Shown here: piece after piece, positions 8,708 through 18,541 of the stretch
Layout of the letters: every line of letters begins with the position of its first letter
How positions within the stretch are numbered: position 1 is the first letter of the stretch
NCBI RefSeq assembly: GCF_014058705.1
Contig: NZ_CP059692.1
Span: 2,857,001 to 2,921,000, forward strand
DNA length: 64,000 nucleotides
Direction: 5' to 3'
Source: Aureimonas mangrovi
GTDB lineage: Bacteria; Pseudomonadota; Alphaproteobacteria; Rhizobiales; Rhizobiaceae
Notes under the pieces: generated by a model
The model's database searches: none
What the model saw: the letters and a program-made list of their open reading frames with translations, nothing else
Told to the model about the DNA's origin: nothing
Program-made: the position numbers and the translations under genes

Positions 8708-9032
8708 GCCGCCCTCACCCGGGTGAGGCCGAATGCTCTCGGGCCTGAAGCTTGCTGTAGGCGATTCCATCGCACACCCACGCTGCCTCGATTCGGCATG
8801 TCGCCGCGGACGCGGGCGAACCTCTGATCGCGCCGAAGAGAGCCCCAATGGGAAGCGTAAACGCAGGGCATCTCATGGCGGAGACGAACCGCGGTGGAAA
8901 AATCCGCCGATGCACAGCGCGCATGCAGTCTGGTGAGACTAGAGCCCTCTTCTTCAGCAGGCGGCCGATTGACAGCGACGCGGTACCGATCGAGCATGGG
9001 TGACCTTTTGACTAAATGGTTCCGCTCCTCGA
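8708..9032. other. Intergenic region between the Pot-type importer and the GntR/Dpp operon
   Basis: About 325 bases without a convincing gene. Near the left edge is the palindrome CCTCACCC/GGGTGAGG at 8713-8728. A good -35 hexamer, TTGACA, lies at 8969-8974, but a matching -10 is weak. A second TTGACT is at 9008-9013, very close to the gntR start. The promoter of the downstream operon is therefore placed here only tentatively, and no clear dyad operator was found. Confidence 0.5.
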
Positions 9033-9808
9033 TTGGCAACGTCCTTCGCCCCACGCTCGGTAACGAATTCCTCGCTCGCGCTCGAAGGACTGCGCGCGCT
9101 GATCCACGAGCATCGGAACCGCGTGGATATCCCCCTTCCGTCGGAGCGGGAGCTCGCCCTTTCGATGTCGGTCGGCCGCCGTGCCATTCGGCGGGCGATG
9201 GAGGTTCTCGAGGCGGAGGGCACGATCTGGCGACAGCAAGGCAAGGGAACCTTTGTCGGCAGTCGTCCCTCGCGGGCATCTCTTGATCTGAACGGCCTCC
9301 TGGGCCGCACGAGCCCCGCCGAGGTGATGGAGACGCGGCTTCTGCTGGAGCCGGGCCTGGCTCGCCTGGCCGCGTTGCGGGCCACGCGGGAGGACATCGA
9401 GGCCTTGGAGCGCCTCGCCCACAAGACCGAGACGGCCAAGGACGACGATGGCTGGGAATTGTGGGACAGCGCGCTGCACCGCCGCATCGCGCAGGCGGCA
9501 GGCAACCAGATGATGATGTCGATCCTCGATGTCGTACAGCGCATCCGCCAGGAGCCCGAATGGCGCCATCTGCGTGCCTCCACCCGGACCGAAAGCCGCC
9601 GGGCGCGCATCTTCGCGGAGCACGACGAGATCGTCGCCGCGATCTCACGGCGCGACGGCGCGGGTGCCGAGCGGGCGATGCTCCGCCACCTCGGCACCAT
9701 CGACGCGAACCTGCGCGCCCATATCGCGGGCGACATCGCCCCGATGGCACCGCAGCCATCCACCGACGACGAAATCGTGCCCGCATCTCATCTGCAAAGG
9801 ACGGACGC

Positions 9809-9812
<4 letters not shown>
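9033..9812 (+). CDS. GntR-family (FadR/FCD subfamily) transcriptional regulator
   Basis: About 259 residues. The N-terminal winged helix-turn-helix is recognised by LPSERELALSMSVGRRAIRRAMEVLEAEG and the wing QQGKGTF; the C-terminal FCD ligand-binding helices include the metal-site region ending in FAEHDEIVAAI. The start is uncertain: TTG at 9033 is the first workable start after an in-frame stop at 9009. Its stop overlaps the start of the first Dpp ATPase (ATGA), so it is the first gene of the peptide transport operon and probably autoregulates it. FCD regulators usually sense a small carboxylate or amino acid. Confidence 0.85.
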
Positions 9813-10827
<1,015 letters not shown>

Positions 10828-10831
<4 letters not shown>

Positions 10832-11946
10832 GCCCCACCGTCACGCCCGCTCCGATCATCGAGGGCCGCCATCTGCACAAACGCTTCGGCGGCGGTAGAA
10901 ATCTGTTCAAGACCGCTCCGGTCGTCCACGCGGTCAACGATGTGTCCTTTGCCGTCGGCAAGGGTGAGACCTTCGCGATCGTCGGCGAGTCCGGCTGCGG
11001 CAAGTCGACCCTCGGGCGCCTCCTGCTTCGCCTGATCGAGCCGAGCGAAGGCAGCGTCATCTATGAGGGCCGCGACATCACCGCGATCCCAGCCGGCGAG
11101 CTGCGCCGGCTGCGACGCGAGATGCAGATCGTCTTCCAGGACCCCTTCGCCTCGCTCAACCCGCGCATGAGCGTCGGCGCGATCGTCGGCGAGCCGGCGC
11201 GTCTGCACGGGCTGGCGAGCGGCCGGGCCGTCAACGACCGCGTCGCGGAACTTCTGCGTCTGGTCGGCCTGCGTCCGGAATTCGCCGAACGCTACCCGCA
11301 CGAATTCTCCGGCGGCCAGCGCCAGCGCATCGGCATCGCCCGTGCGCTGGCGAGCGAGCCGACGCTGATCGTCGGCGACGAGCCCGTTTCGGCGCTCGAC
11401 GTCTCCGTGCAGGCGCAGGTGGTCAACCTCCTGGAGGAGTTGAAGGGAAGGCTCGGGCTCACGCTCATCGTCGTCGCACACGATCTGGCGGTGATCCGCC
11501 ATATGAGCGACCGGGTGGCCGTGATGTATCTCGGCGAGATCGTCGAGCTCGCGCCGGTCGACCAACTCTACGACGCGCCACTGCACCCGTATACGCAGGC
11601 GCTTCTCAAGGCCATTCCGGCCCCTTCCGTCCATCGACGCACCGCCCGCGAACTCCTGCAGGGCGATGTGCCGAGCCCGACCGCGCTGCCCTCGGGCTGC
11701 CGCTTCCACACCCGCTGCCCCCATGCCCGCCCGCGCTGCTCCAGCGAGCACCCCTCGCTGACAGTGGTGGAGGGCGGACGCTCGGTCGCTTGCCACTTCT
11801 GGCGCGAGATAGCCGATGCCGGCGGCAGCGCGCCCGTCGCCGCCGCCCATGTCAGCGCCAAGCGCGAACAGCGTCTCGACCTCTATCGCCGCGCTCAGGC
11901 CGGCGATTTCGGCGCGGCGAAAGCAACACGGACAGCTGCCGGCTGA
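10828..11946 (+). CDS. Oligopeptide/dipeptide ABC transporter ATP-binding protein, DppF/OppF-like
   Basis: A 372-residue ATPase with Walker A GESGCGKS (residues 53-60), a Q-loop in [14 protein letters not shown], signature [15 protein letters not shown], Walker [13 protein letters not shown] and switch VVAHDLAVI. The C-terminal peptide-transporter domain keeps the [14 protein letters not shown] cysteine cluster. The tail after about residue 335 is longer than usual and Ala-rich. It overlaps the upstream ATPase by four bases and is followed after 54 bases by the binding-protein genes. Confidence 0.93.
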
Positions 11947-12000
11947 CCGCCAACTGAAACCAAAGATGACGGCCGGAAGCGGCCGAGCGGGAGAAGGACG

Positions 12001-13527
12001 ATGAAGGCAACGATCAATCGCAGCGCCGAGGGCCGCGCAACGCGCCTCGGGCTCGCCGCACTGGCCGCCGTTCTGGCGCTCGGCGCCGCCCCGGCAGCGG
12101 CGCAGACCCTGACCATCGGCCTTCAGGACGACCCGGACATCCTCGATCCGCACCGCGCGCGGACCTTCGTCGGCCGCATCGTCTTCACCTCGCTTTGCGA
12201 CAAGCTCGTCGACATCACGCCAGAGCTCGACTTCGTGCCGCAGCTCGCAACGGACTGGAGCCTCGACGAGGCGCGCACGACGCTGATCTTCGATCTGCGC
12301 GACGACGCCGTGTTCCACGATGGCTCGCCGATCGACGCCGAGGCGGTCAAGGCCAATCTCGACCGCGCGCGGGAACTGCCGGACTCCCTGCGTCGCAGCG
12401 AACTGGCCTCGGTCGAGAGCGTCGAGGTGACCGGCCCGCACCAGGTGGCGCTGCATCTGGCTGCTCCCGATGCCGCGCTCCTGTCGCAGCTCTCCGACCG
12501 CGCCGGCATGATGATGTCGCCCGCCTCCTTCGAGAACGGCTCGCCCAGCGCCGATCCGGTGTGCTCGGGCCCCTACCGCTTCGTGGAGCGCGTCCAGAAC
12601 GACCGCATCGTCCTCGAGAAGTTCGCCGATCACTGGGACGCGGAGAACTATCCGACCGAGAACGTCGTTTTCCGCGCGATCCCGGACAACACAGTTCGCT
12701 TCGCCAATCTCCAGTCGGGCGACCTCCAGCTGATCGAACGCATCGGTGCGAACGACATCGCCGCGGCCGAGTCGGCGGCAGGCATCACGGTGGTGCCGGT
12801 CACGGGGCTCGGCTACCAGGCGCTCACCTTCAACCTGCGCGATGCCGACAGCCCGCTCACCGACGCGCGCGTGCGCCGCGCTTTCGATCTCTCGATCGAC
12901 CGCGACATCATCAACCAGGTGGTGGGCGCGGGCACCTTCCAGCCGGCCTACCAGCCCTTCCCGCCGGCAAGCTTCGCCTACGAGCCGGGGCTCGAGCGTC
13001 AAGGGCGCGACGTCGAGGGCGCGAAGGCCCTTCTCGCCGAGGCCGGTCAGGAGCGCGTCGCCTTCGAGCTGTCGTTCGGCAACAACACGGCCATGCAACA
13101 GGTGCTGGAACTGGTGCAGGCGATGGGCGCCGAGGTCGGGTTCGACATCTCGCTGCGTCCGACCGAATTCGCCGCTCTCCAGGGAGAGCTGCGCGAGGGC
13201 CGGTTCGAGGTCGCCCAGTCCGGCTGGTCGGGCCGTGTGGACCCCGACGGCAACATCCACCAGCATGTCACCTGCGAAGGGGGCCTCAACGACGGTCGCT
13301 ACTGCAACGAGGAGGTCGACCGCCTGCTCGACGAAGCCCGAGAGACCGGCGACCCGGCCGACCGAGCACCGCTCTACGCGCAGGCGCAAGCGATCCTCGG
13401 TCAGGACAAGCCGGTCAGCTACCTCTACTACCTGCCATACCCCTTCGCTCACACCAACGCGCTGACAGGCTTCGTCGGATATCCGGACGGCATGATCCGC
13501 CTTCGCGGCGTCAGCCTCAGCCAGTAA
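12001..13527 (+). CDS. Peptide ABC transporter substrate-binding protein (SBP family 5), paralogue 1 of 3
   Basis: A 508-residue periplasmic binding protein with a Sec signal peptide that ends near AAPAAAQ. The mature protein begins TLTIGLQDDPDILDPHRART, the usual family 5 opening, and contains the segment ANLQSGDLQLIERI typical of this fold. It is the first of three consecutive genes for closely similar proteins that share ends such as YPDGMIRLRG. A purine-rich GAGAAGGACG precedes the ATG. The protein delivers peptides or related solutes to the permeases at 16681 and 17625. The ligand may be gamma-glutamyl compounds, given the downstream gamma-glutamyltransferase; this is inferred. Confidence 0.92.
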   Translation: MKATINRSAEGRATRLGLAALAAVLALGAAPAAAQTLTIGLQDDPDILDPHRARTFVGRIVFTSLCDKLVDITPELDFVPQLATDWSLDEARTTLIFDLRDDAVFHDGSPIDAEAVKANLDRARELPDSLRRSELASVESVEVTGPHQVALHLAAPDAALLSQLSDRAGMMMSPASFENGSPSADPVCSGPYRFVERVQNDRIVLEKFADHWDAENYPTENVVFRAIPDNTVRFANLQSGDLQLIERIGANDIAAAESAAGITVVPVTGLGYQALTFNLRDADSPLTDARVRRAFDLSIDRDIINQVVGAGTFQPAYQPFPPASFAYEPGLERQGRDVEGAKALLAEAGQERVAFELSFGNNTAMQQVLELVQAMGAEVGFDISLRPTEFAALQGELREGRFEVAQSGWSGRVDPDGNIHQHVTCEGGLNDGRYCNEEVDRLLDEARETGDPADRAPLYAQAQAILGQDKPVSYLYYLPYPFAHTNALTGFVGYPDGMIRLRGVSLSQ

Positions 13528-13541
13528 GGGAGCAAGACGCC

Positions 13542-15047
13542 ATGACCTTCAGAACGACACTTCTCGCCGCCGCGCTCATGGCCGGTGCCGCCATGCCGGC
13601 CGCTGCGCAGACATCGACCCTGCGGATCGGGCTCGCCGAGGATCCGGACCTTCTCGATCCGCACCGCTCGCGCACCTTCGTCGGCCGCATCGTCTACGCC
13701 TCGATGTGCGACCGGCTGATCGACATCACGCCAGAGCTCGACTTCGCGCCGGCATTGGCGACGGACTGGTCCTGGAACGAGGGCGGCACCGAGCTGACCT
13801 TCAATCTTCGCAAAGACGCCGTCTTCCACGACGGCGAGCCTTTCAACGCGGAGGCCGTGAAGGCGAACATCGAGCGGGCGCAGACGCTGCCGGACAGCCT
13901 CGTGCGCACCGACATCGCCGCCATCACCGGCGTCGAGGTGGTGGACGAGTACACCGTCCGTCTGCTCCTCGACGAACCGGACGCTACGTTGCTCGCCCAG
14001 ATCTCGGACCGCGCCGGCATCATGATGTCGCCCGCCTCCTTCGAGCAGGAAGGGAACTGGACGCCCGTATGCTCCGGCCCCTACCAGTTCGAGACCCGCG
14101 TTCAGAACGACCGCATCGTCCTCTCGAAGTTCGACGACCACTATGCGGCCGACGACTACAGCTTCGACGAAGTGGTCTTCCTGCCGATCCCGGACGGGAC
14201 GGTGCGCCTCGCCAACCTCCAGTCGGGCGATCTCGACATGCTGGAGCGGATGACGCCGAGCGACGCGCAGGCAGTGGAATCCAACCCGGACCTTCAGCTC
14301 GTCGTCGCCCCCACGCTCGGCTATCAAGGCATCCGCATCAACACGAACAACGGCCCGGCCGCCGAAAACCCGCTCGGCCAGGACAAGCGGGTGCGACAGG
14401 CCCTGCAACTGGCGATCGACAAGTCGATCATCACGCAGGTGGTAGGCAACGACATCTGGGACCCCGCCCAGCAGCCCTTCCCGCCCGCCAGCCCCTACCA
14501 CGACGAGACGATCGAGCCCTCGACGCGCGACGTGGCGGCGGCCCGCGCCCTCCTCGACGAGGCCGGCGTCGACCGCCTCGCCTTCGAGCTGACCATCGCG
14601 ACGTCGACGCAGGCCGCCCAGCTCGGCGAGCTCATCCAGGCGATGGTCGCCGAGGCCGGCTTCGACGTCTCGTTGCGGCCGATGGAGTTCGCCTCGCTGC
14701 TCGCCGAGATGAAGGCCGGCAACTTCACCGCGACGGCCAGCGGCTGGTCGGGCCGCGTCGACCCGGACGGAAACATCTACTCTCATCTGGCCTGCGACGG
14801 GGCCAACAACGACTCCCTCTACTGCAACGAGGAGGTCGACCGGCTCCTGAACGAGGCGCGCCGCGTCTCGGACGTCGCCGAGCGCAAGGCGCTCTACGAT
14901 CAGGCACAGGCGATCCTGCAGGACGAGCTGCCGCTCATCTACACCTACCATCAGAACTCGCCCTTCGTGCTGCGCACCGGCGTCGAGGGTTTCACGCCCT
15001 ATCCGGACAATTTGATCCGCCTGCGCGGCATGACGAAGGCGCAATAG
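13542..15047 (+). CDS. Peptide ABC transporter substrate-binding protein (SBP family 5), paralogue 2 of 3
   Basis: A 501-residue secreted binding protein, 14 bases after paralogue 1. The signal peptide ends near AMPAAAQ and the mature protein starts TSTLRIGLAEDPDLLDPHRS. Colinear blocks shared with its neighbours include RTFVGRIV, FHDGEPFNAEAVKANIERA, GRVDPDGNIY and YCNEEVDRLLNEARR. Central ligand-contact regions differ from the neighbours, so it may recognise a different member of the same substrate class. The start ATG is in line with the signal peptides of the other copies. Confidence 0.92.
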   Translation: MTFRTTLLAAALMAGAAMPAAAQTSTLRIGLAEDPDLLDPHRSRTFVGRIVYASMCDRLIDITPELDFAPALATDWSWNEGGTELTFNLRKDAVFHDGEPFNAEAVKANIERAQTLPDSLVRTDIAAITGVEVVDEYTVRLLLDEPDATLLAQISDRAGIMMSPASFEQEGNWTPVCSGPYQFETRVQNDRIVLSKFDDHYAADDYSFDEVVFLPIPDGTVRLANLQSGDLDMLERMTPSDAQAVESNPDLQLVVAPTLGYQGIRINTNNGPAAENPLGQDKRVRQALQLAIDKSIITQVVGNDIWDPAQQPFPPASPYHDETIEPSTRDVAAARALLDEAGVDRLAFELTIATSTQAAQLGELIQAMVAEAGFDVSLRPMEFASLLAEMKAGNFTATASGWSGRVDPDGNIYSHLACDGANNDSLYCNEEVDRLLNEARRVSDVAERKALYDQAQAILQDELPLIYTYHQNSPFVLRTGVEGFTPYPDNLIRLRGMTKAQ

Positions 15048-15058
15048 CATCGAAACAC

Positions 15059-15081
15059 GGTGCCGGCCGCGTGCCGGCGCC
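15059..15081 (+). other. Intercistronic hairpin between binding-protein genes 2 and 3
   Basis: GGTGCCGGC (15059-15067) pairs with GCCGGCGCC (15073-15081), with one G-U pair and a five-base loop. No T-run follows, so it is more likely an mRNA-stability or partial read-through element than a full terminator. Confidence 0.35.
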
Positions 15082-15111
15082 CCCATCCATCCTCTCGCGG
15101 AGACCTTCGAC

Positions 15112-16614
15112 ATGCGCATCGCACGCCCTCTCCTCCTCGCAGTCCTTCTCGCCGGCACAGCCACTCAGGCGATGGCCCAGGCCACGACCCTGCGCATCGG
15201 CCTGCAGGAAGACCCCGACGCGCTGGACCCGCATCGCGCGCGCACCTTCGTCGGCCGCATGGTCTTCACCTCGCTTTGCGACAAGCTTGTGGATGTGGCG
15301 CCCGACCTGTCGATCGTGCCGCAACTGGCGACGGAATGGTCCTGGAACGAGGACTTCACCGTCCTGACCTTCACGCTGCGCGACGACGCCACCTTCCATG
15401 ACGGCGAGCCGGTCAACGCCGAGGCCGTGAAGCTCAACATCGAGCGCGCCCTGACGCTGCCGGACTCGCTGCGAAAGAGCGAGCTCTCATCGGTCGAGAG
15501 CGTCGAGGCAGTGGACGAGTTCACCGTGGCGATGACGCTGAGCGAGCCGGACGCGACCCTCCTTGCCCAGCTCTCGGACCGCGCCGGCATGATCCTCGCG
15601 CCCTCCGCCTTCGAGGAGTTCGCCTCCAACCCCGTCTGCTCGGGCCCCTATTCCTTCGTGGAGCGCGTGCAGAACGACCGTATCGTCCTCGAGAAGTTTC
15701 CCGAGCACTGGGATGCGGACTCCTACTCCTTCGAGGAGCTCGTCTTCCTGCCGATCCCGGACACGACCGTGCGCCTCGCCAACCTCCAGTCCGGCGACAT
15801 CCAGCTTCTGGAGCGTCTAGCGCCGTCCGACATCGCGGCCGTGGAAGGTGATTCAAATCTCGCCTTCCTGCAGGAGGCCGGCACCGGCTACGTATCATTG
15901 CGCCTGAATCTGGCCAACGGAGAGCGTGCGCAGACGCCCTTCGGCCAGGACAAGCGGGTGCGCCAGGCGTTCCAGCTCTCGATCGACCGCGAGGTGATCA
16001 ACCAGGTCGTTGGCTTCGGCACCTATACGCCGGCGCAGCAGCCGTTCCCGCCGGCCAGCGAGTTCTACGACGAGGCGTTCCCTGCGACGACGCGTGACGT
16101 CGAGGCGGCCAAGGCTCTCCTCGCAGAAGCCGGCGTCGAGCGTGTCGCCGTCGAACTCGCCTACGGCAACTCGACGACGACGCAGCAGATCTCGGAGCTG
16201 ATCCAGGCGATGGCCGCCGAAGCCGGGTTCGACGTGACGCTTCGCCCGACCGAGTTCGCCGCCATGCAGCAGGAGATGACGTCCGGCAACTTCCAGATCG
16301 CGCAGATCGGATGGTCCGGCCGCATCGATCCGGACGGAAACATCCACCAGTTCGTCACCTGCGAGGGCAGCCTCAACGACGGCGGCTATTGCAACGAGGA
16401 AGTCGACCGCCTGCTGAACGAGGCGCGGCGCACGACGGACACCGCCGCGCGCATCGCGCTCTACGGCCAGGCGCAGGCGATCCTCCAGGATGAGCTGCCG
16501 CAGATCAACCTCTACTATCAGCCGCGCGCCTTCGGCGTCTCCGCGCGTCTCGAGGGCTTCACCGCCCATCCGGACGGCATGATCCGCCTGCGCGGCGTGA
16601 CGCTGGCGAACTGA
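15112..16614 (+). CDS. Peptide ABC transporter substrate-binding protein (SBP family 5), paralogue 3 of 3
   Basis: A 500-residue binding protein with a signal peptide ending near QAMAQ, then ATTLRIGLQEDPDALDPHRA. It resembles paralogue 1 most clearly in FVGRMVFTSLCDKLVDVAP and CSGPYSFVERVQNDRIVLEK-type blocks. It retains the full length of the family. A stable hairpin lies between its stop and the first permease gene. Three binding proteins for one permease pair would widen the substrate range; the ligand of each is unknown. Confidence 0.92.
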   Translation: MRIARPLLLAVLLAGTATQAMAQATTLRIGLQEDPDALDPHRARTFVGRMVFTSLCDKLVDVAPDLSIVPQLATEWSWNEDFTVLTFTLRDDATFHDGEPVNAEAVKLNIERALTLPDSLRKSELSSVESVEAVDEFTVAMTLSEPDATLLAQLSDRAGMILAPSAFEEFASNPVCSGPYSFVERVQNDRIVLEKFPEHWDADSYSFEELVFLPIPDTTVRLANLQSGDIQLLERLAPSDIAAVEGDSNLAFLQEAGTGYVSLRLNLANGERAQTPFGQDKRVRQAFQLSIDREVINQVVGFGTYTPAQQPFPPASEFYDEAFPATTRDVEAAKALLAEAGVERVAVELAYGNSTTTQQISELIQAMAAEAGFDVTLRPTEFAAMQQEMTSGNFQIAQIGWSGRIDPDGNIHQFVTCEGSLNDGGYCNEEVDRLLNEARRTTDTAARIALYGQAQAILQDELPQINLYYQPRAFGVSARLEGFTAHPDGMIRLRGVTLAN

Positions 16615-16629
16615 CGACACGGAACCGGT

Positions 16630-16650
16630 GCAAGGCCCCGCCGGCCTTGC
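16630..16650 (+). other. Intercistronic hairpin between binding protein 3 and the DppB-like permease
   Basis: Perfect 8-bp stem: GCAAGGCC (16630-16637) pairs with GGCCTTGC (16643-16650) around a five-base loop. It sits just downstream of the last binding-protein gene, where such elements often raise binding-protein mRNA relative to the permease message. There is no U-run. Confidence 0.45.
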
Positions 16651-16680
16651 CCCCGCACGCACCGACGAAGGACGGCCTCC

Positions 16681-17625
16681 ATGCTGCAGATCATCGCAAA
16701 ACGCGTCGCGATAGCGATACCGACGCTCGTCCTCGTCTCGATCATCGTCTTCGCGCTCCAGAAGCTCCTGCCGGGCGATCCGATCCTGACGCTCGCCGGG
16801 GAAGAGCGAGACCCGCAGGTGCTGGAATACCTGCGCGAGCAGTACCGCCTGAACGACCCGATCTACGTGCAGTACTTCTTCTGGGTTCTGGAGGTCCTTC
16901 GCGGAGACTTCGGCGTCTCGCTGCGCACCGACATCCCGGTGACGACCCTGATCATGCAGAAACTGCCGGTGACGATCCAGCTTGCGACGATGGCGATGTT
17001 CTGGGCCATCGTCATCGGCATCCCGGTCGGCATCCTCGCGGCGGTCAAGAAGGGCACCTGGATCGACTACGTCGCCAACGTCTTCGCCCTTTCGGGCCTG
17101 TCGATCCCCAATTTCTGGCTCGGAATCCTGCTGATCTTCTTCGTCTCGGTGCGCATGCAGTGGCTGCCGGCCTCGGGCTACGTGCCGCCCTCCGAAGACC
17201 TCTGGCAGTCCCTTCGCACCATGCTGATGCCATCGATCGTGCTCGGCACCGCACTGGCCGGCAATCTGATGCGCCACACCCGCTCGGCCATGCTCGGCGT
17301 CTTGAAGGCGGACTACATCCGCACCGCGCGCGCCAAGGGCCTCCTGCCGGCGATCGTCATCTACAAGCACGCGCTGCGCAACGCGCTCGTGCCGATCGTC
17401 ACGCTCCTCACGCTGATCTTCGGCGAGCTGATCGCCGGGGCGGTCCTGACGGAGCAGATCTTCACAATCCCCGGCTTCGGCAAGCTGATCGTCGACGCCG
17501 TCTTCACCCGCGACTACGCGGTGGTGCAGGGCGTCGTCCTCGTCACCGCCATCGGATTCATCATCATGAACCTCATCGCGGACGTGCTCTACGTCCTGAT
17601 CAACCCCCGCCTGAGGCACGCCTGA
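16681..17625 (+). CDS. Peptide ABC transporter permease, DppB/OppB-like
   Basis: A 314-residue permease with the standard N-terminal helix (IIAKRVAIAIPTLVLVSIIV), the conserved LPGDPI segment, and the EAA-type loop RTARAKGLLPAIVIYKHALR near residue 215. About six membrane helices are expected. Its last base is shared with the next gene (TGATG), so the two permeases are translationally coupled. It forms the heterodimeric channel with the gene at 17625. Confidence 0.93.
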   Translation: MLQIIAKRVAIAIPTLVLVSIIVFALQKLLPGDPILTLAGEERDPQVLEYLREQYRLNDPIYVQYFFWVLEVLRGDFGVSLRTDIPVTTLIMQKLPVTIQLATMAMFWAIVIGIPVGILAAVKKGTWIDYVANVFALSGLSIPNFWLGILLIFFVSVRMQWLPASGYVPPSEDLWQSLRTMLMPSIVLGTALAGNLMRHTRSAMLGVLKADYIRTARAKGLLPAIVIYKHALRNALVPIVTLLTLIFGELIAGAVLTEQIFTIPGFGKLIVDAVFTRDYAVVQGVVLVTAIGFIIMNLIADVLYVLINPRLRHA

Positions 17626-18512
17626 TGAGCACCGTCGCCTCCTCCCACAAAGCGGTCGTGCCGCCCGTCCTGCCGCACAAGGCCAAAAGCCGTGCGATGA
17701 CGAAATTCATGCGCAACAAGGCGGCCGTGGCCGGCGCGCTGGTGGTCGCTTTCTTCGCGCTCGCCGCCATCTTCGCGCCCCTGCTGGCGCCCTACGACCC
17801 CTTCCAGACGAGCTTCCTAACGATCCGCCAACCGCCCTCGGCGGAGTTCTGGTTCGGCACGGACGAGCTCGGCCGGGACATTTTCTCGCGGATGCTCTAC
17901 GGCGCGCGCGCTTCGCTCATGGCGGGCGTCGTCTCGGTCGCGATTGCGGTCGCGATCGGCGTGCCGCTCGGGCTCGTCGCCGGCTATTTCGGCTCGTGGA
18001 CGGACATGGCGATCTCGCGTCTGACCGACGCGCTCCTGGCGATCCCGTTCCTGATCCTCGCCATCGCGCTCGCCGCCTTCCTCGGCCCCTCCCTCACCAA
18101 CGCGATGATCGCCATCGGCCTTTCGGCCGTGCCGATCTTCATCCGCATCACCCGCGCGCAGACGCTCTCGGTGAAAGCGGAGGACTATGTGGAGGGCGCG
18201 CGGGCCATCGGACTGCCGAACCTCTGGATCCTCCTGCGCTACGTGTTTCCCAACACGCTGCCGCCGATCATCGTTCAGGCGAGCCTGACGATCGCCGCCG
18301 CGATCATCGCCGAGGCGTCCCTCTCCTTCCTCGGCCTCGGCCAGCAGCCGCCGAACCCCTCCTGGGGCTCGATGCTGAACACGGCCAAGAATTTCATGAG
18401 CCAGGCACCGACCATGTCGGTCTTCCCCGGCGCGGCGATCTTCCTCGTCGTCCTCGGCTTCAACCTCCTCGGCGACGGCCTGCGCGACGCGCTGGACCCA
18501 CGCGAACAGTAA
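17625..18512 (+). CDS. Peptide ABC transporter permease, DppC/OppC-like
   Basis: A 295-residue permease with the family N-terminal OppC region (FMRNKAAVAGALVVAFFA), the FGTDELGRDIFSR motif near residue 85 and the coupling loop YVEGARAIGLPNLWILLRYV. The start is the ATG of the TGATG overlap with the DppB-like gene. It is the last membrane part of the transporter and is followed 29 bases later by a gamma-glutamyltransferase-like gene. Confidence 0.93.
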   Translation: MSTVASSHKAVVPPVLPHKAKSRAMTKFMRNKAAVAGALVVAFFALAAIFAPLLAPYDPFQTSFLTIRQPPSAEFWFGTDELGRDIFSRMLYGARASLMAGVVSVAIAVAIGVPLGLVAGYFGSWTDMAISRLTDALLAIPFLILAIALAAFLGPSLTNAMIAIGLSAVPIFIRITRAQTLSVKAEDYVEGARAIGLPNLWILLRYVFPNTLPPIIVQASLTIAAAIIAEASLSFLGLGQQPPNPSWGSMLNTAKNFMSQAPTMSVFPGAAIFLVVLGFNLLGDGLRDALDPREQ

Positions 18513-18541
18513 GAACGATCAGAAAAGCGAGAAGCGCAGCG

